15,047 bases of DNA from Candidatus Helarchaeota archaeon (lineage in GTDB: Archaea; Asgardarchaeota; Lokiarchaeia; Helarchaeales; HEL-GB-A). Position numbers and translations under genes: made by a program. Position 1 is the stretch's first letter. Each line of letters opens with the position of its first letter. Positions 7,454 through 14,763 of this stretch are shown here, piece by piece. The stretch covers positions 1-15,047 of the forward strand of contig JAEOSY010000132.1 of NCBI GenBank assembly GCA_016840125.1, in the 5' to 3' direction. Under the pieces are notes generated by a model. That model had not been told where the DNA came from. It made no database searches and saw only the letters and a list, made by a program, of their open reading frames with translations.

Positions 7454-8047
7454 ATGAGTCAAAGTTTTCTCGAATCTATTTCAGAAGCCTTAAAGCGTAT
7501 GGAGAAAAAATTCATTCGACTTTCTAATAGAACAATGGATGACGTTCCACCTTCTAATGTAGAACGATATCAAGAACGTCCTTTTGCCTACGAATTTTAT
7601 CACCAATTCCGCAAATTGATCGAGGCAGATAAAGTACCTTTTTTAGAATATTTCATACAACCAGAAGTGAATAAAACATACTAAAAATATTTTAAAAAGG
7701 GAAAAATTCCTGATTTTCTGATCCATATTCCAGATAATGAGGATAACCTCGCTATTATAGAATTCAAATGTAAACGTTTTAAACAACGCCTTGATGAATA
7801 CCTTTCTCAAATAAGAGGCGACCTAGATAAGTTATATGAATTTAAAACCCTTCCCGAATTAAAATATGAATATGCGATTGAAGTAGTTATTGGAGATAAG
7901 GAAACGTTAGATTATATACAACAAAATTTGGATCAGTTTAAAAATTCAAATGGAGTGGAACTTTTTATTTTATTGTTCAGTGTTGATAGTTGGAAAGTTG
8001 AGGAGAAAATTACGATTGAATATTCCCTTAACAACCGCATTGGATAA
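7454..8047 (+). pseudogene. PD-(D/E)XK nuclease-like gene with one in-frame stop
   Basis: The frame starts at ATG 7454 with GAGGT (7442-7446) seven bases upstream and reads 76 residues to TAA at 7682-7684. The same frame then continues without interruption to TAA at 8045-8047, giving 197 codons plus stop in all. The region after the internal stop contains IPDFLIHIP, then LAIIEFKC, the spacing and order expected for the PD...(D/E)XK core of restriction-endonuclease-like nucleases. Before the stop lies a helical segment (FAYEFYHQFRKLIEADKVPF) typical of such proteins. A single C-to-T change in a CAA glutamine codon would explain the stop (KTY-stop-KYF). The product would lose the whole catalytic core. 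A sequencing error cannot be excluded. The element in 7287-7394 lies just upstream. Target and pathway are unknown; defence or DNA repair are only possibilities. Confidence 0.75.
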
Positions 8048-8151
8048 ATTATTTGACAAATAACTTTTCCTAGGTTGAAATTCTGTGTATATCCTTCACT
8101 ATTTGAACAATTAAGTAATTTTAAAAAAGGAGTAAGAATCTCATTTTCCCA

Positions 8152-8301
8152 TTAAGTTATCTCCTCCCGCCACCGATACCCGCACCCGAAGCACCGATAG
8201 AGGACGAACGTTTTGTAGTTCCGAACAAGGCTAACGGTTTCCGTGCCAATGCTGTAAACTTTGCGGAGATGACATCTTTTACAGTTTAAAGTTGTCTTCC
8301 G
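8152..8301 (-). pseudogene. Second zinc ribbon of a TFS-like segment, beyond the TAG stop
   Basis: Directly after the TAG at 8302-8304 the same minus-strand frame continues 49 residues to TAA at 8152. It contains CKRC, 26 residues, then CFGC followed by GYRWREE. This closely resembles the C-terminal zinc ribbon of archaeal TFS/TFIIS (C-X2-C-X24-C-X2-C ending GYxWRE). The loop that carries the catalytic Asp-Glu pair in TFS reads SLVRNYKT here, so the acidic pair is absent. There is no ATG, GTG or TTG between the TAG and the first cysteine, so it cannot be an independent gene with a usual start. GC content is clearly higher than in the AlkD part. It is either the lost end of the upstream gene or read through. 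Confidence 0.6.
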
Positions 8302-9072
8302 CTACCCCTCCAATTCCCCGCGCGTTATTTCAATCGTCGACGGTCTATCATTCTTTTCGAGAGGCAGTCCCAATTTTCCAGATGTAACTTCCTTTCTGTG
8401 CCCGCAGTACCGACAGACGTGGTAGCGTCGCCCCTTCCGCGTCGTGATCCGCATCGCCATGTCGCACTTCGGACAAAGTAGCCACCCCGCACCTTTATGA
8501 ATATAATCTTCGGGATATTCAACCATTTTTTCAACCAGATTAAACAGGTAATCCTCATCAAAATCTTTCTTCATCATGATAATTTTCAATAGGATCACCA
8601 TGGAAGCTCGTCGAATCCAAAAATTCTCATCCGTCGACCAAGAACCTATGACTCTTTTCGCTAAATCTTCATTCTTTGCTAGAAAGGGACCAAGTACTCG
8701 AATGCATGTACTATCTACTAAAGCCCAGGTGTCATTGTATTTTGACAACACCTCATGAAACAGATTTATGGTTGCTTCATCAAACTCTTTCTTCGTGCGA
8801 TTTAGAAAAAAAACGCCGGCAAATTTTTCGTCGTGAATATCTGAACTGATTAACTGCTTAAATATTTTCACTGCATCCTTGTAAGAGCATTCATTATTCT
8901 TAAAAATCGCCCTAGTAATTTTCTCAGTATCGGACAACTTCAATCCATAAGCTACAAAATTCGGATTACTTGAATTTAAAATCTTATACATCCGCTCTTT
9001 TTGAGCTTCCGTAAGACTAGGAGCGCTGTTTTTCAATTGAATTTTAATTTCATCAACAATCTTAGCAACCAT
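8302..9072 (-). CDS. AlkD-like HEAT-repeat DNA glycosylase fused to a zinc ribbon
   Basis: Residues 1-199 of 256 match the AlkD family, which removes alkylated purines from DNA: helical repeats, WALVD (Trp116, Asp120), NFWIRRA (about 150-156) and KGAGW (Trp197). These fit the Trp-Asp-Trp set known for AlkD. Directly after GAGWLL the family sequence ends and a zinc ribbon begins (CPKC 200-203, CRYC 220-223), like the N-terminal ribbon of archaeal TFS. The last AlkD helices are missing. A base composition break sits at the junction: 30% GC at 8521-8580 against 67% at 8401-8460 by hand count. ATG 9072 has no ribosome binding site, but TTTTAAA at 9096-9102 is about 27 bases upstream, fitting a leaderless message. 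It follows the TPR gene on the same strand by about 60 bases. Activity of the truncated glycosylase is uncertain. Confidence 0.75.
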   Translation of the reverse strand: MVAKIVDEIKIQLKNSAPSLTEAQKERMYKILNSSNPNFVAYGLKLSDTEKITRAIFKNNECSYKDAVKIFKQLISSDIHDEKFAGVFFLNRTKKEFDEATINLFHEVLSKYNDTWALVDSTCIRVLGPFLAKNEDLAKRVIGSWSTDENFWIRRASMVILLKIIMMKKDFDEDYLFNLVEKMVEYPEDYIHKGAGWLLCPKCDMAMRITTRKGRRYHVCRYCGHRKEVTSGKLGLPLEKNDRPSTIEITRGELEG

Positions 9073-9095
9073 TGATTTATGAATTAAAAAATTGA

Positions 9096-9102
9096 TTTTA
9101 AA
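9096..9102 (-). promoter_or_regulatory. TATA-like box of the AlkD-like gene
   Basis: TTTTAAA lies about 27 bases upstream of the ATG at 9072 on the minus strand. This is the usual archaeal TATA-to-start distance, so transcription may begin at the start codon. No upstream BRE is clear. Confidence 0.35.
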
Positions 9103-9134
9103 GTTTATCAGTTGAAGAGAGACATTATAAAATT

Positions 9135-9782
9135 TTAGTTATGATGGTTGGTTTCTATCTTCTCCTTCATGATCTTCTCAAGGAAATCAATATTTTTTTT
9201 GATTTTCGTCGCGTTTAAAGAGTCTTCTAAACCAAGCTTACTTAACATTACAAATGCTTCTTGATAGGTCTGTAAGGCTTTCTGATAATTCCCTTGAGCC
9301 TCATAAATTCCAGCGATATTATTAATGGATACAATTTTTACATCGATATTTCTTAGCAATTTCGATATTTCGAGAGCTTCTTCATAACGGTTCATTGCTT
9401 CTTTGAAAGAGAGCAAAGCTTCACTATAGTTCTCTGTATCTTTGTAGCGATTCCCACGATTATGATAGATTAAACCAATTCTGTTAAGGGAGATGGCTAC
9501 TAGTAATTGATTATTCTGCTGCTGAGCAATTTTAAGCACTTTCTTGAATACTTTTAGCGCCAAAGGAGTGTTTCCCCGGACTTTATAGATTCCTGCAATG
9601 TTATTTAGATATAGAACTTGCTTATCGCTATCCCCCATCGTTTCGGCAATTCGAAACGCTGCCTTAAACTGCTTCAAAGCCTCAGGATAATTCTTTTTTC
9701 GGTGATAGAGTAAGCCAAGTTTATTATGGTAGGAGGCCTGGGTCACAGGGTCAGTCTCGTCTAGCATTTCTATAAGTCCCAA
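9135..9782 (-). CDS. TPR-repeat protein
   Basis: The 215-residue protein is made of tetratricopeptide repeats, which are helix pairs that mediate protein-protein contacts. Four repeats are visible at about 16-49, 56-89, 96-142 and 150-184, each with the LNxIGxIYxxxGNYxxAL-type pattern (for example INNIAGIYEAQGNYQKAL). The third carries an insertion of about 12 residues. A charged helical tail follows. No signal peptide or enzymatic domain is seen, so it is probably a cytosolic adaptor; similar arrangements occur in signalling and CHAT-linked proteins, but no partner domain is present here. The frame opens right after a TAA with TTG at 9782; ATG at 9767 (MLDETDP) is the more likely start, though neither has a strong ribosome binding site. 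It diverges from the hydrolase gene at 9877. Confidence 0.8.
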   Translation of the reverse strand: MGLIEMLDETDPVTQASYHNKLGLLYHRKKNYPEALKQFKAAFRIAETMGDSDKQVLYLNNIAGIYKVRGNTPLALKVFKKVLKIAQQQNNQLLVAISLNRIGLIYHNRGNRYKDTENYSEALLSFKEAMNRYEEALEISKLLRNIDVKIVSINNIAGIYEAQGNYQKALQTYQEAFVMLSKLGLEDSLNATKIKKNIDFLEKIMKEKIETNHHN

Positions 9783-9844
9783 TTATTTTAACCAGACATG
9801 TTAAGCATTTTTTTAATAGTTATCGGTAATATGTAATTTTTGAA

Positions 9845-9851
9845 TATAAAA
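9845..9851 (+). promoter_or_regulatory. TATA box of the hydrolase-crotonase operon
   Basis: ATATAAA sits about 27 bases before the GTG at 9877 and 40 before the ATG at 9889. GAGGT at 9861-9865 lies between, 11 bases from the GTG. Either a leaderless GTG start or a short leader with the ATG start is possible. Confidence 0.45.
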
Positions 9852-9876
9852 TTTCAGTTAGAGGTCGCAAGTTTGG

Positions 9877-10656
9877 GTGGTTAAAAGAATGAGAGTCCAA
9901 AATCCAGGTAATGTCTTGCCCGGCGCAGAAGGTTTCTTCTTGCAGGGAACGGATGTCGGAGTAATGCTGATTCATGGCGGTGGCGGTGGGACTGCAGCTG
10001 ACATGCGGGAGCTAGGCAAGTTTATTCACAAAGAAGCAGGCGTCTCGGTCTTTGCGCCTCTCCTTCCAGGCTATGGTACGGTTAAGGAAGATTTATTGAA
10101 TACTCAAATGGAAGATTGGCTAACCTCTGTAAAAAAGGGGTTTAGGGAATTCAAAAACGAAATGAAAAAGGTCTTTTTATTAGGACATTCAATGGGTGGA
10201 GTCCTCACCCTCTATCTAGCAGGCGAATTTTCACAAGATATATCAGGTATCATCTCAATAAGTGCACCCCTTAAGTTAAAAGGATTATTGATCAAATTTG
10301 TCCCATTATTCAAACATATCATCAAATATTGGAAACAAAATGACCTCGAGGAATGGGCTAGGGTGACAAATGGAGTTTGGGCGGGATATGAATATATTCC
10401 CTTAGCCATCGTTGGAAAGTTTCAGAAATTGATGAAGCTGAATAAGGAACAATTGCATCGGATCACCGCTCCCATCCTCATAATCCAAGGGGAGTATGAT
10501 GAATTCGTGACTAAAAATAGTCCAACTCAAATCTTTGAAAGGGTAAATTCCCTAGATAAAACTTTAAAGATATATTCGAGTGACCACGCAATACTTTTCA
10601 GTAAGATAAAAATAGATATGTTCTCAGATATAGTTGAATTTCTAAAGAGATTATAG
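9877..10656 (+). CDS. Alpha/beta hydrolase, carboxylesterase/monoacylglycerol lipase type
   Basis: The 259-residue protein has the full alpha/beta hydrolase layout: oxyanion-hole motif HGGGGGT (33-39), LLPGYG (62-67), nucleophile elbow GHSMGG (Ser105), acid GEYDEF (Asp208) and catalytic histidine SSDHAIL (His237). It lacks a signal peptide, so it acts in the cytosol on ester or thioester substrates. It most resembles the short carboxylesterases of the Est30/YvaK type and monoacylglycerol lipases, with a modest lid region around 130-190. Length is normal. The start is GTG 9877 with GAGGT upstream; ATG 9889 is the alternative. Its TAG stop is followed at once by the GTG of the crotonase gene, so the two are co-transcribed and probably translationally coupled. 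Exact substrate is unknown. Confidence 0.85.
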   Translation: MVKRMRVQNPGNVLPGAEGFFLQGTDVGVMLIHGGGGGTAADMRELGKFIHKEAGVSVFAPLLPGYGTVKEDLLNTQMEDWLTSVKKGFREFKNEMKKVFLLGHSMGGVLTLYLAGEFSQDISGIISISAPLKLKGLLIKFVPLFKHIIKYWKQNDLEEWARVTNGVWAGYEYIPLAIVGKFQKLMKLNKEQLHRITAPILIIQGEYDEFVTKNSPTQIFERVNSLDKTLKIYSSDHAILFSKIKIDMFSDIVEFLKRL

Positions 10657-11454
10657 GTGAAAAGAATGGCTGAAGAATCTACTTCACAAAAGGTTATTTT
10701 TGAAAAACAAAAACGTGTTGGAGTTATTACCCTGAATAATGGGGCAATGAATGTCTTTGATAGGGATCAAGTTCGGGACTTGCGTGATCTTATAATAGAG
10801 CTCGAAAGTAATGATAAAATTCGGGTGATTGTTATTCAAGGAAGTGGCACTCGCGCTTTCAGCGCGGGGTTTGACCTTAAAAATTTTGATGTTGACTTTT
10901 TTATTGAGGCGGGACAGGAAATGATCTTCCGTCTTTATAATTTGCCGAAACCGAGTATTGCACTCGTTCATGGCTATTCTATTGGAATTGGATTTTTGGT
11001 AGCTTTAGCGTGTGATTTTCGTTATGCAACTGAAGAATCACAATTTTGTCTTCCGGAGATGAATATTGAGGGGATGTTTCCGACTCATGGTGGATGTACT
11101 ATCCTCCCCAAGCTAGTTCGGAAAATTTCTGATGCTAAATTGATTCTGTATTCTGCTGATCGTTTTCCGACCAGCAAAATCGCTGAAATGGGGTTAATCG
11201 ACGAGCGTTTTAAAACAAAAGAAGAGATGTTTGAGGCAGGTATGGCATTCGCAAAAAAGTTAGCGGGAAAAAGTCCAATTCCTATGGCCTTAACGAAAGT
11301 TGCGCTGAAAATTACAGAATGGGCCGACTTAAAGACGGGTATGGCAATGGAAATAGAAACTATTCCCATTATCAACCGCCCACAAGGAATGAAGAAGGCG
11401 GAGCAATTAGAGAAAGTTCGGGAATACATCAAAAAATATTCAAAAGAGTGGTAA
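10657..11454 (+). CDS. Enoyl-CoA hydratase/isomerase (crotonase) family protein
   Basis: The 265-residue protein shows the crotonase fold: AFSAGFDLKNF (67-77) provides an oxyanion hole, and the helix region VHGYSIGIGFLVALACDFRY (104-123) provides the second. CLPEMNIEGMFP follows with Glu134 at the position of the second catalytic glutamate of enoyl-CoA hydratase (Glu164 in the rat enzyme). The first catalytic glutamate (Glu144 in rat) is replaced by Leu114. Keeping only the Glu164 equivalent is typical of enoyl-CoA isomerases and other crotonase enzymes rather than true hydratases. It would act on acyl-CoA in the cytosol. Start is GTG 10657, adjoining the previous TAG; ATG at 10666 is possible. 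The hydrolase partner suggests a shared acyl-CoA or acyl-ester pathway. Confidence 0.85.
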   Translation: MKRMAEESTSQKVIFEKQKRVGVITLNNGAMNVFDRDQVRDLRDLIIELESNDKIRVIVIQGSGTRAFSAGFDLKNFDVDFFIEAGQEMIFRLYNLPKPSIALVHGYSIGIGFLVALACDFRYATEESQFCLPEMNIEGMFPTHGGCTILPKLVRKISDAKLILYSADRFPTSKIAEMGLIDERFKTKEEMFEAGMAFAKKLAGKSPIPMALTKVALKITEWADLKTGMAMEIETIPIINRPQGMKKAEQLEKVREYIKKYSKEW

Positions 11455-11520
11455 AACTCCCCTCAAACTTTTTTTACAATTTATTTTGCCAATGCATTTT
11501 TTCTAACCAGTCTGATGAAG

Positions 11521-11529
11521 TTTTAAATA
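11521..11529 (+). promoter_or_regulatory. TATA-like box of the thioredoxin gene
   Basis: TTTTAAATA lies about 50 bases before the ATG at 11575, predicting a start of transcription near 11550 and a short leader that includes AGGAT (11561-11565), nine bases from the ATG. Confidence 0.4.
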
Positions 11530-11574
11530 GCTTGTTAGTCTTTAGGTATTGTAATTTTATAGGATGTTACAACC

Positions 11575-12051
11575 ATGAGCCACGAAGTTATTCCACCCAC
11601 AATTGATGATTTGAAAGCACTAGGTATTGAAGTTCCCAAAGAAGGGAAAGTGGTAGTAGATATTTTCACAGAATGGTGTGGTCCCTGTAAAACGATCGGA
11701 CCGATCTTACATTCCCTTAAAGATGAAGGAGTTATTTCCCTAGTACAAGAGGATCTTGATAAGAACCGCCCTTTGGCAGAGAAACACCATATCCATGCAA
11801 TTCCCACACTACTTTTCTTCAAAGATGGAAATCGCATTGGTAATGTTGAGGGCAAAACTGTTGAGTTACCCCTTACCAAATTTTTCGCTGAAACCGTTGG
11901 GGACGCGACAATTAAGTTAAGCAAAGAAGGAACTGAAATAAGCGATATATCCAGTTATAACGTAAAAATAATGCAACATATCGTAAAGGACGGCGTAATG
12001 GTCGGTTTTCCGGGCGAAGAAATATTACGCAAAATAATCGATGAAATGTAG
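11575..12051 (+). CDS. Thioredoxin with C-terminal extension
   Basis: Residues 20-110 form a thioredoxin domain with the redox motif WCGPCK (Cys35, Cys38) and the cis-proline IPT (Pro77), flanked by VVVDIFTEWC and LLFFKDGNRIG. It reduces disulfides in cytosolic proteins. About 45 residues follow the usual end of the domain (from about 113), charged and helical with no cysteines (IMQHIVKDGVMVGFPGEEIL). Length is 158 against about 105-110 for a standard thioredoxin. No signal peptide is present. The ATG at 11575 has AGGAT nine bases upstream and its own TATA-like box, so it is probably a single-gene unit. A T-rich terminator follows. The extension is not recognised; an adaptor or substrate-binding role is possible. 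Confidence 0.85.
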   Translation: MSHEVIPPTIDDLKALGIEVPKEGKVVVDIFTEWCGPCKTIGPILHSLKDEGVISLVQEDLDKNRPLAEKHHIHAIPTLLFFKDGNRIGNVEGKTVELPLTKFFAETVGDATIKLSKEGTEISDISSYNVKIMQHIVKDGVMVGFPGEEILRKIIDEM

Positions 12052-12101
12052 AATGAGAACTAATTTCTACTCAAATTTTTTATTCAGCATCTAACTGAGC
12101 A

Positions 12102-12122
12102 TTTTTTTTCTTCTTTTCTTTA
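12102..12122 (+). terminator. T-rich terminator between convergent genes
   Basis: A nearly pure pyrimidine run, mostly T, begins about 50 bases after the thioredoxin stop, as is typical of archaeal intrinsic terminators. It lies between the convergent thioredoxin and membrane protein genes. Confidence 0.5.
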
Positions 12123-12146
12123 ATAGGCAGCTGCATTTTTAAGAAT

Positions 12147-13289
12147 CTAGGGACTGAAAGGCTGTGCAACTAATACATTTAAAACACCCACAAGAACGGG
12201 TATCAATAGTGAAAAACAAAATTTATAAAGGATACTTGTATCCCATGGCCAATCCCTCATGAGTTTCGCATTATCGTAATAGCTTCTCCATGCCAATGCG
12301 TTGAGTCTCACAAGTAACATCTCATAATTTTTCTCAGTTTGTGCCGAATTTGGAATGGTCTTTAATTTTTGATATTCCTCAAGGAATTTTAAGCCGCTCT
12401 CTTGAATAACCTCACCTTTCTCTACAACAATTAATTTGTGAATGGAATAGAGAGGAACAAAAAAAACTAAGATTGAAATAATAATTGCTGCCGAAAAAAC
12501 TATCACATTGTAGAGAAAGAAGAATTCTATAACAGATGTTATTAAATTTTCAGTGGCTATAAATATAACAGCTGATACAGTTAATGTCCATAACAATAGA
12601 TTGCGTATCGTCGCAACTCCAAAGCATTTTAATCCTCCAACCCTATCAGGATAAAATACATTTATTTCAATATCGATCTTAGATAGTTTTCTAATATAAA
12701 ATCCAAAACCAAGAGTCAGGGCAAGAAAAATTGCGACAAGCCCCCATTGTATTTCTAATGCGAACGTAGTCACAATACTCATCAGTATTGTCTTATCTGG
12801 AAATAATAAGAATTTATCATAATTGAATACAAAAAACCAAAGTATCGGCAGGGTTAATAGGAGGAATGATAACAGCACTTTTGGAATGGTTTTGAAGTAA
12901 AATTTTAATGATTTATCAATTTGATCTTTATAATCGTTTATCTTCTCTTTATTTTTAACAGATTTTATCATAAAATCTTTTAAGTCTAGAGCCTTCTCAT
13001 ACAATCCTTTAGTTAGTATAATAGACAAAGGTCCTATAGTAATCGTTAGAATATCAATCCAATCGATATGCGGATTAGGATTTGCCCACCAGATCGGAAG
13101 GTAATTAATGAAATCTGCATTTATATAAAAAAAAGTGTACCAAGGGACACCAAATAGTAATTCATAGAAGACCATCATTGGAATTATGAATACTAAAACA
13201 ATGAAGAGTAGTGCATATACTGCGAAAGGGATACGGCGCCCAGTAAAAATTCTAAAAATAAAATTATCATAGTTATAATTTGGCGGCAT
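12147..13289 (-). CDS. Polytopic membrane protein, paralog B
   Basis: The 380-residue protein has about six or seven hydrophobic membrane segments (roughly 20-46, 76-94, 135-155, 180-199, 228-246, 255-281, 352-376) and charged loops. Two motifs are shared with the adjacent paralog: DRVGGLKCFG (215-224) after the fourth segment, and MRDWPWDTSIL (344-354) before the last. A charged helical loop (residues 289-325) precedes the second motif. I recognise no named family; DxxGGLxxxG and WPxD-type motifs occur in uncharacterised prokaryotic membrane proteins. ATG 13289 lies five bases after the TAA of the upstream paralog, whose last codons supply GGGGT as a ribosome binding site, so the genes form an operon and may be translationally coupled. 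Transport or a membrane complex is possible but not shown. Confidence 0.75.
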   Translation of the reverse strand: MPPNYNYDNFIFRIFTGRRIPFAVYALLFIVLVFIIPMMVFYELLFGVPWYTFFYINADFINYLPIWWANPNPHIDWIDILTITIGPLSIILTKGLYEKALDLKDFMIKSVKNKEKINDYKDQIDKSLKFYFKTIPKVLLSFLLLTLPILWFFVFNYDKFLLFPDKTILMSIVTTFALEIQWGLVAIFLALTLGFGFYIRKLSKIDIEINVFYPDRVGGLKCFGVATIRNLLLWTLTVSAVIFIATENLITSVIEFFFLYNVIVFSAAIIISILVFFVPLYSIHKLIVVEKGEVIQESGLKFLEEYQKLKTIPNSAQTEKNYEMLLVRLNALAWRSYYDNAKLMRDWPWDTSILYKFCFSLLIPVLVGVLNVLVAQPFSP

Positions 13290-13294
13290 TTCAA

Positions 13295-14557
13295 TTACCC
13301 CGGAAAGTACACTACCTCGATAATTACTCCTAAAATGGCAATTGCTATTGGGAACAAAATTGCAAGAATGGTCTTGGTTAGAATACTGTTATCAAGTGGC
13401 CATTCTTTCATATTAATTATATGAGTATAATAAGTGGAACGACAAAGAAAATCGAGCCTTAATAATAATTCTTCTGTATTTATACCGGGTTCGCCAATAT
13501 CCTTTTTCTTTATGAGTTTTAATAAGTCTAAAAGTTCATCATCGAGTTCATTAACAGCCTCTCTTTTTTCGTCCATGAGCCGATTATGTCCGCCCATTAT
13601 TGATCCATAAAAAATTACTATGGTTAAAATTAATGTTCCTACAATAATGATTGAATTGGAAACTACTCGAGCTGGATTCGGATTGGTAAAAATCAATATA
13701 GCCCCGGACATCACAATTATTATGACCAACGTCATCCAAGCTAGAATATTTTTCACAGCCACCTCTCCAAATATTTTAAGCCCACCTACACCATCAGCAT
13801 CCATTAAATTAGTATGAATATTCTCATTTCCCAATTTATAGATTAAAATTGCAGAACTCATTGTAATAACTGCGATGCAGATAAAAAATGCATATAGGAT
13901 AGCCAATCCAAAATAATTTTGAATATAGAATAATGCAGGGTTCGGGTCTGTTGTCCCAATATAGTTTGAAAGATTGAAAATGAGAAAGTCGCATACGGGG
14001 ACTACGATAGCGATAATTATCATTAGCAGAAGCGGAACTCTTTTTGTCAAAGTTTTAATCCGATTCCAATAATAGATGTCCTTCTCTTTCCGTATTTTCT
14101 CGAGATGGCTCTCATCCGCTAGTTGAAGATTCTTGATAACGGTATTTTTCAGTGAAAATAGATTCTCATAGAGACCTTTACTTAAGATAATGAAGAATGT
14201 TATTCCCAATAACCCTATAATGTTGAGGTAATCCAATGTGGGTAATATTCCACCCCAAAAATCTGAATAGGTTGCAATATATTGAGGAGTAATGTAAAAA
14301 ATATTCATCCAAGAAATCCCTAATCCAAATTCAAATATTATAATCTTAGGAATAAGAAATATCAGGCAAACAAAAATAACGACCTTAATTATGTAATACT
14401 TAAAGCTATGACTATTTAGAAAACTAAATAAAAATCCACTGTAATCACTCCTCGCTGAGTGATTACTCTCTTTAGAATCAGCCATGCTACCCACCACTTT
14501 TGTAAAGGATATTGAATGGTTTTCCCTTAGAGATATAAAGTTAATGTTACAATTCAA
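13295..14557 (-). CDS. Polytopic membrane protein, paralog A
   Basis: This protein is homologous along its length to the next gene: shared KGLYE near the second segment, DGVGGLKIFG (255-264), a charged loop, and MKEWPLDNSIL (383-393). It has about seven membrane segments. The open frame begins at TTG 14557 (420 residues), but ATG 14485 (MADSKESNHS, 396 residues) is the better start: GGTGGGT lies four bases upstream, and a TATA box at 14531-14540 predicts transcription starting inside the longer frame. The paralog also begins shortly before its first membrane segment. The soluble N-terminus is Ser-rich. Function is unknown; tandem duplication suggests a two-subunit complex. The region 14558-14763 upstream holds no convincing gene. 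Confidence 0.75.
   Translation of the reverse strand: MNCNINFISLRENHSISFTKVVGSMADSKESNHSARSDYSGFLFSFLNSHSFKYYIIKVVIFVCLIFLIPKIIIFEFGLGISWMNIFYITPQYIATYSDFWGGILPTLDYLNIIGLLGITFFIILSKGLYENLFSLKNTVIKNLQLADESHLEKIRKEKDIYYWNRIKTLTKRVPLLLMIIIAIVVPVCDFLIFNLSNYIGTTDPNPALFYIQNYFGLAILYAFFICIAVITMSSAILIYKLGNENIHTNLMDADGVGGLKIFGEVAVKNILAWMTLVIIIVMSGAILIFTNPNPARVVSNSIIIVGTLILTIVIFYGSIMGGHNRLMDEKREAVNELDDELLDLLKLIKKKDIGEPGINTEELLLRLDFLCRSTYYTHIINMKEWPLDNSILTKTILAILFPIAIAILGVIIEVVYFPG
14531..14540 (-). promoter_or_regulatory. TATA box of the membrane protein operon
   Basis: On the minus strand this reads CTTTATATCT. Transcription would start about 26 bases further, near 14508, leaving a leader of about 22 bases before ATG 14485 that contains the GGTGGG ribosome binding site. 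This argues against the TTG start at 14557. Confidence 0.45.
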
Positions 14558-14763
14558 AAATTGCCTCTTTTAAGATTATAGATTGTGTCCATTATTCTAA
14601 AAATATTTTAAAGCGCTCGATTCAGGTTAAGAATTTGGTAAAAAAAGATCGGGAATATCGCTTATTTTTCTCTCATGAAACCTTTCCTGCTGCAATGGTC
14701 TCTGCGAAAAAAAGGTTTTTTGGTTCGTTGACACGTCTGCAGTAGATTTAAATTTTTAAACTA

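Noticed and set aside
8325..8561. Minus-strand 78-residue frame
   Set aside because: It is a shifted frame within the AlkD-like gene; the zinc ribbon in the main frame is the real coding sequence.
11085..11432. Minus-strand 115-residue frame opposite the crotonase gene
   Set aside because: It is antisense to well-conserved crotonase codons.
14680..14750. Short plus-strand frames (MKPFLLQW..., MVSAKKRFF...)
   Set aside because: Under 25 residues with no ribosome binding site; treated as non-coding.
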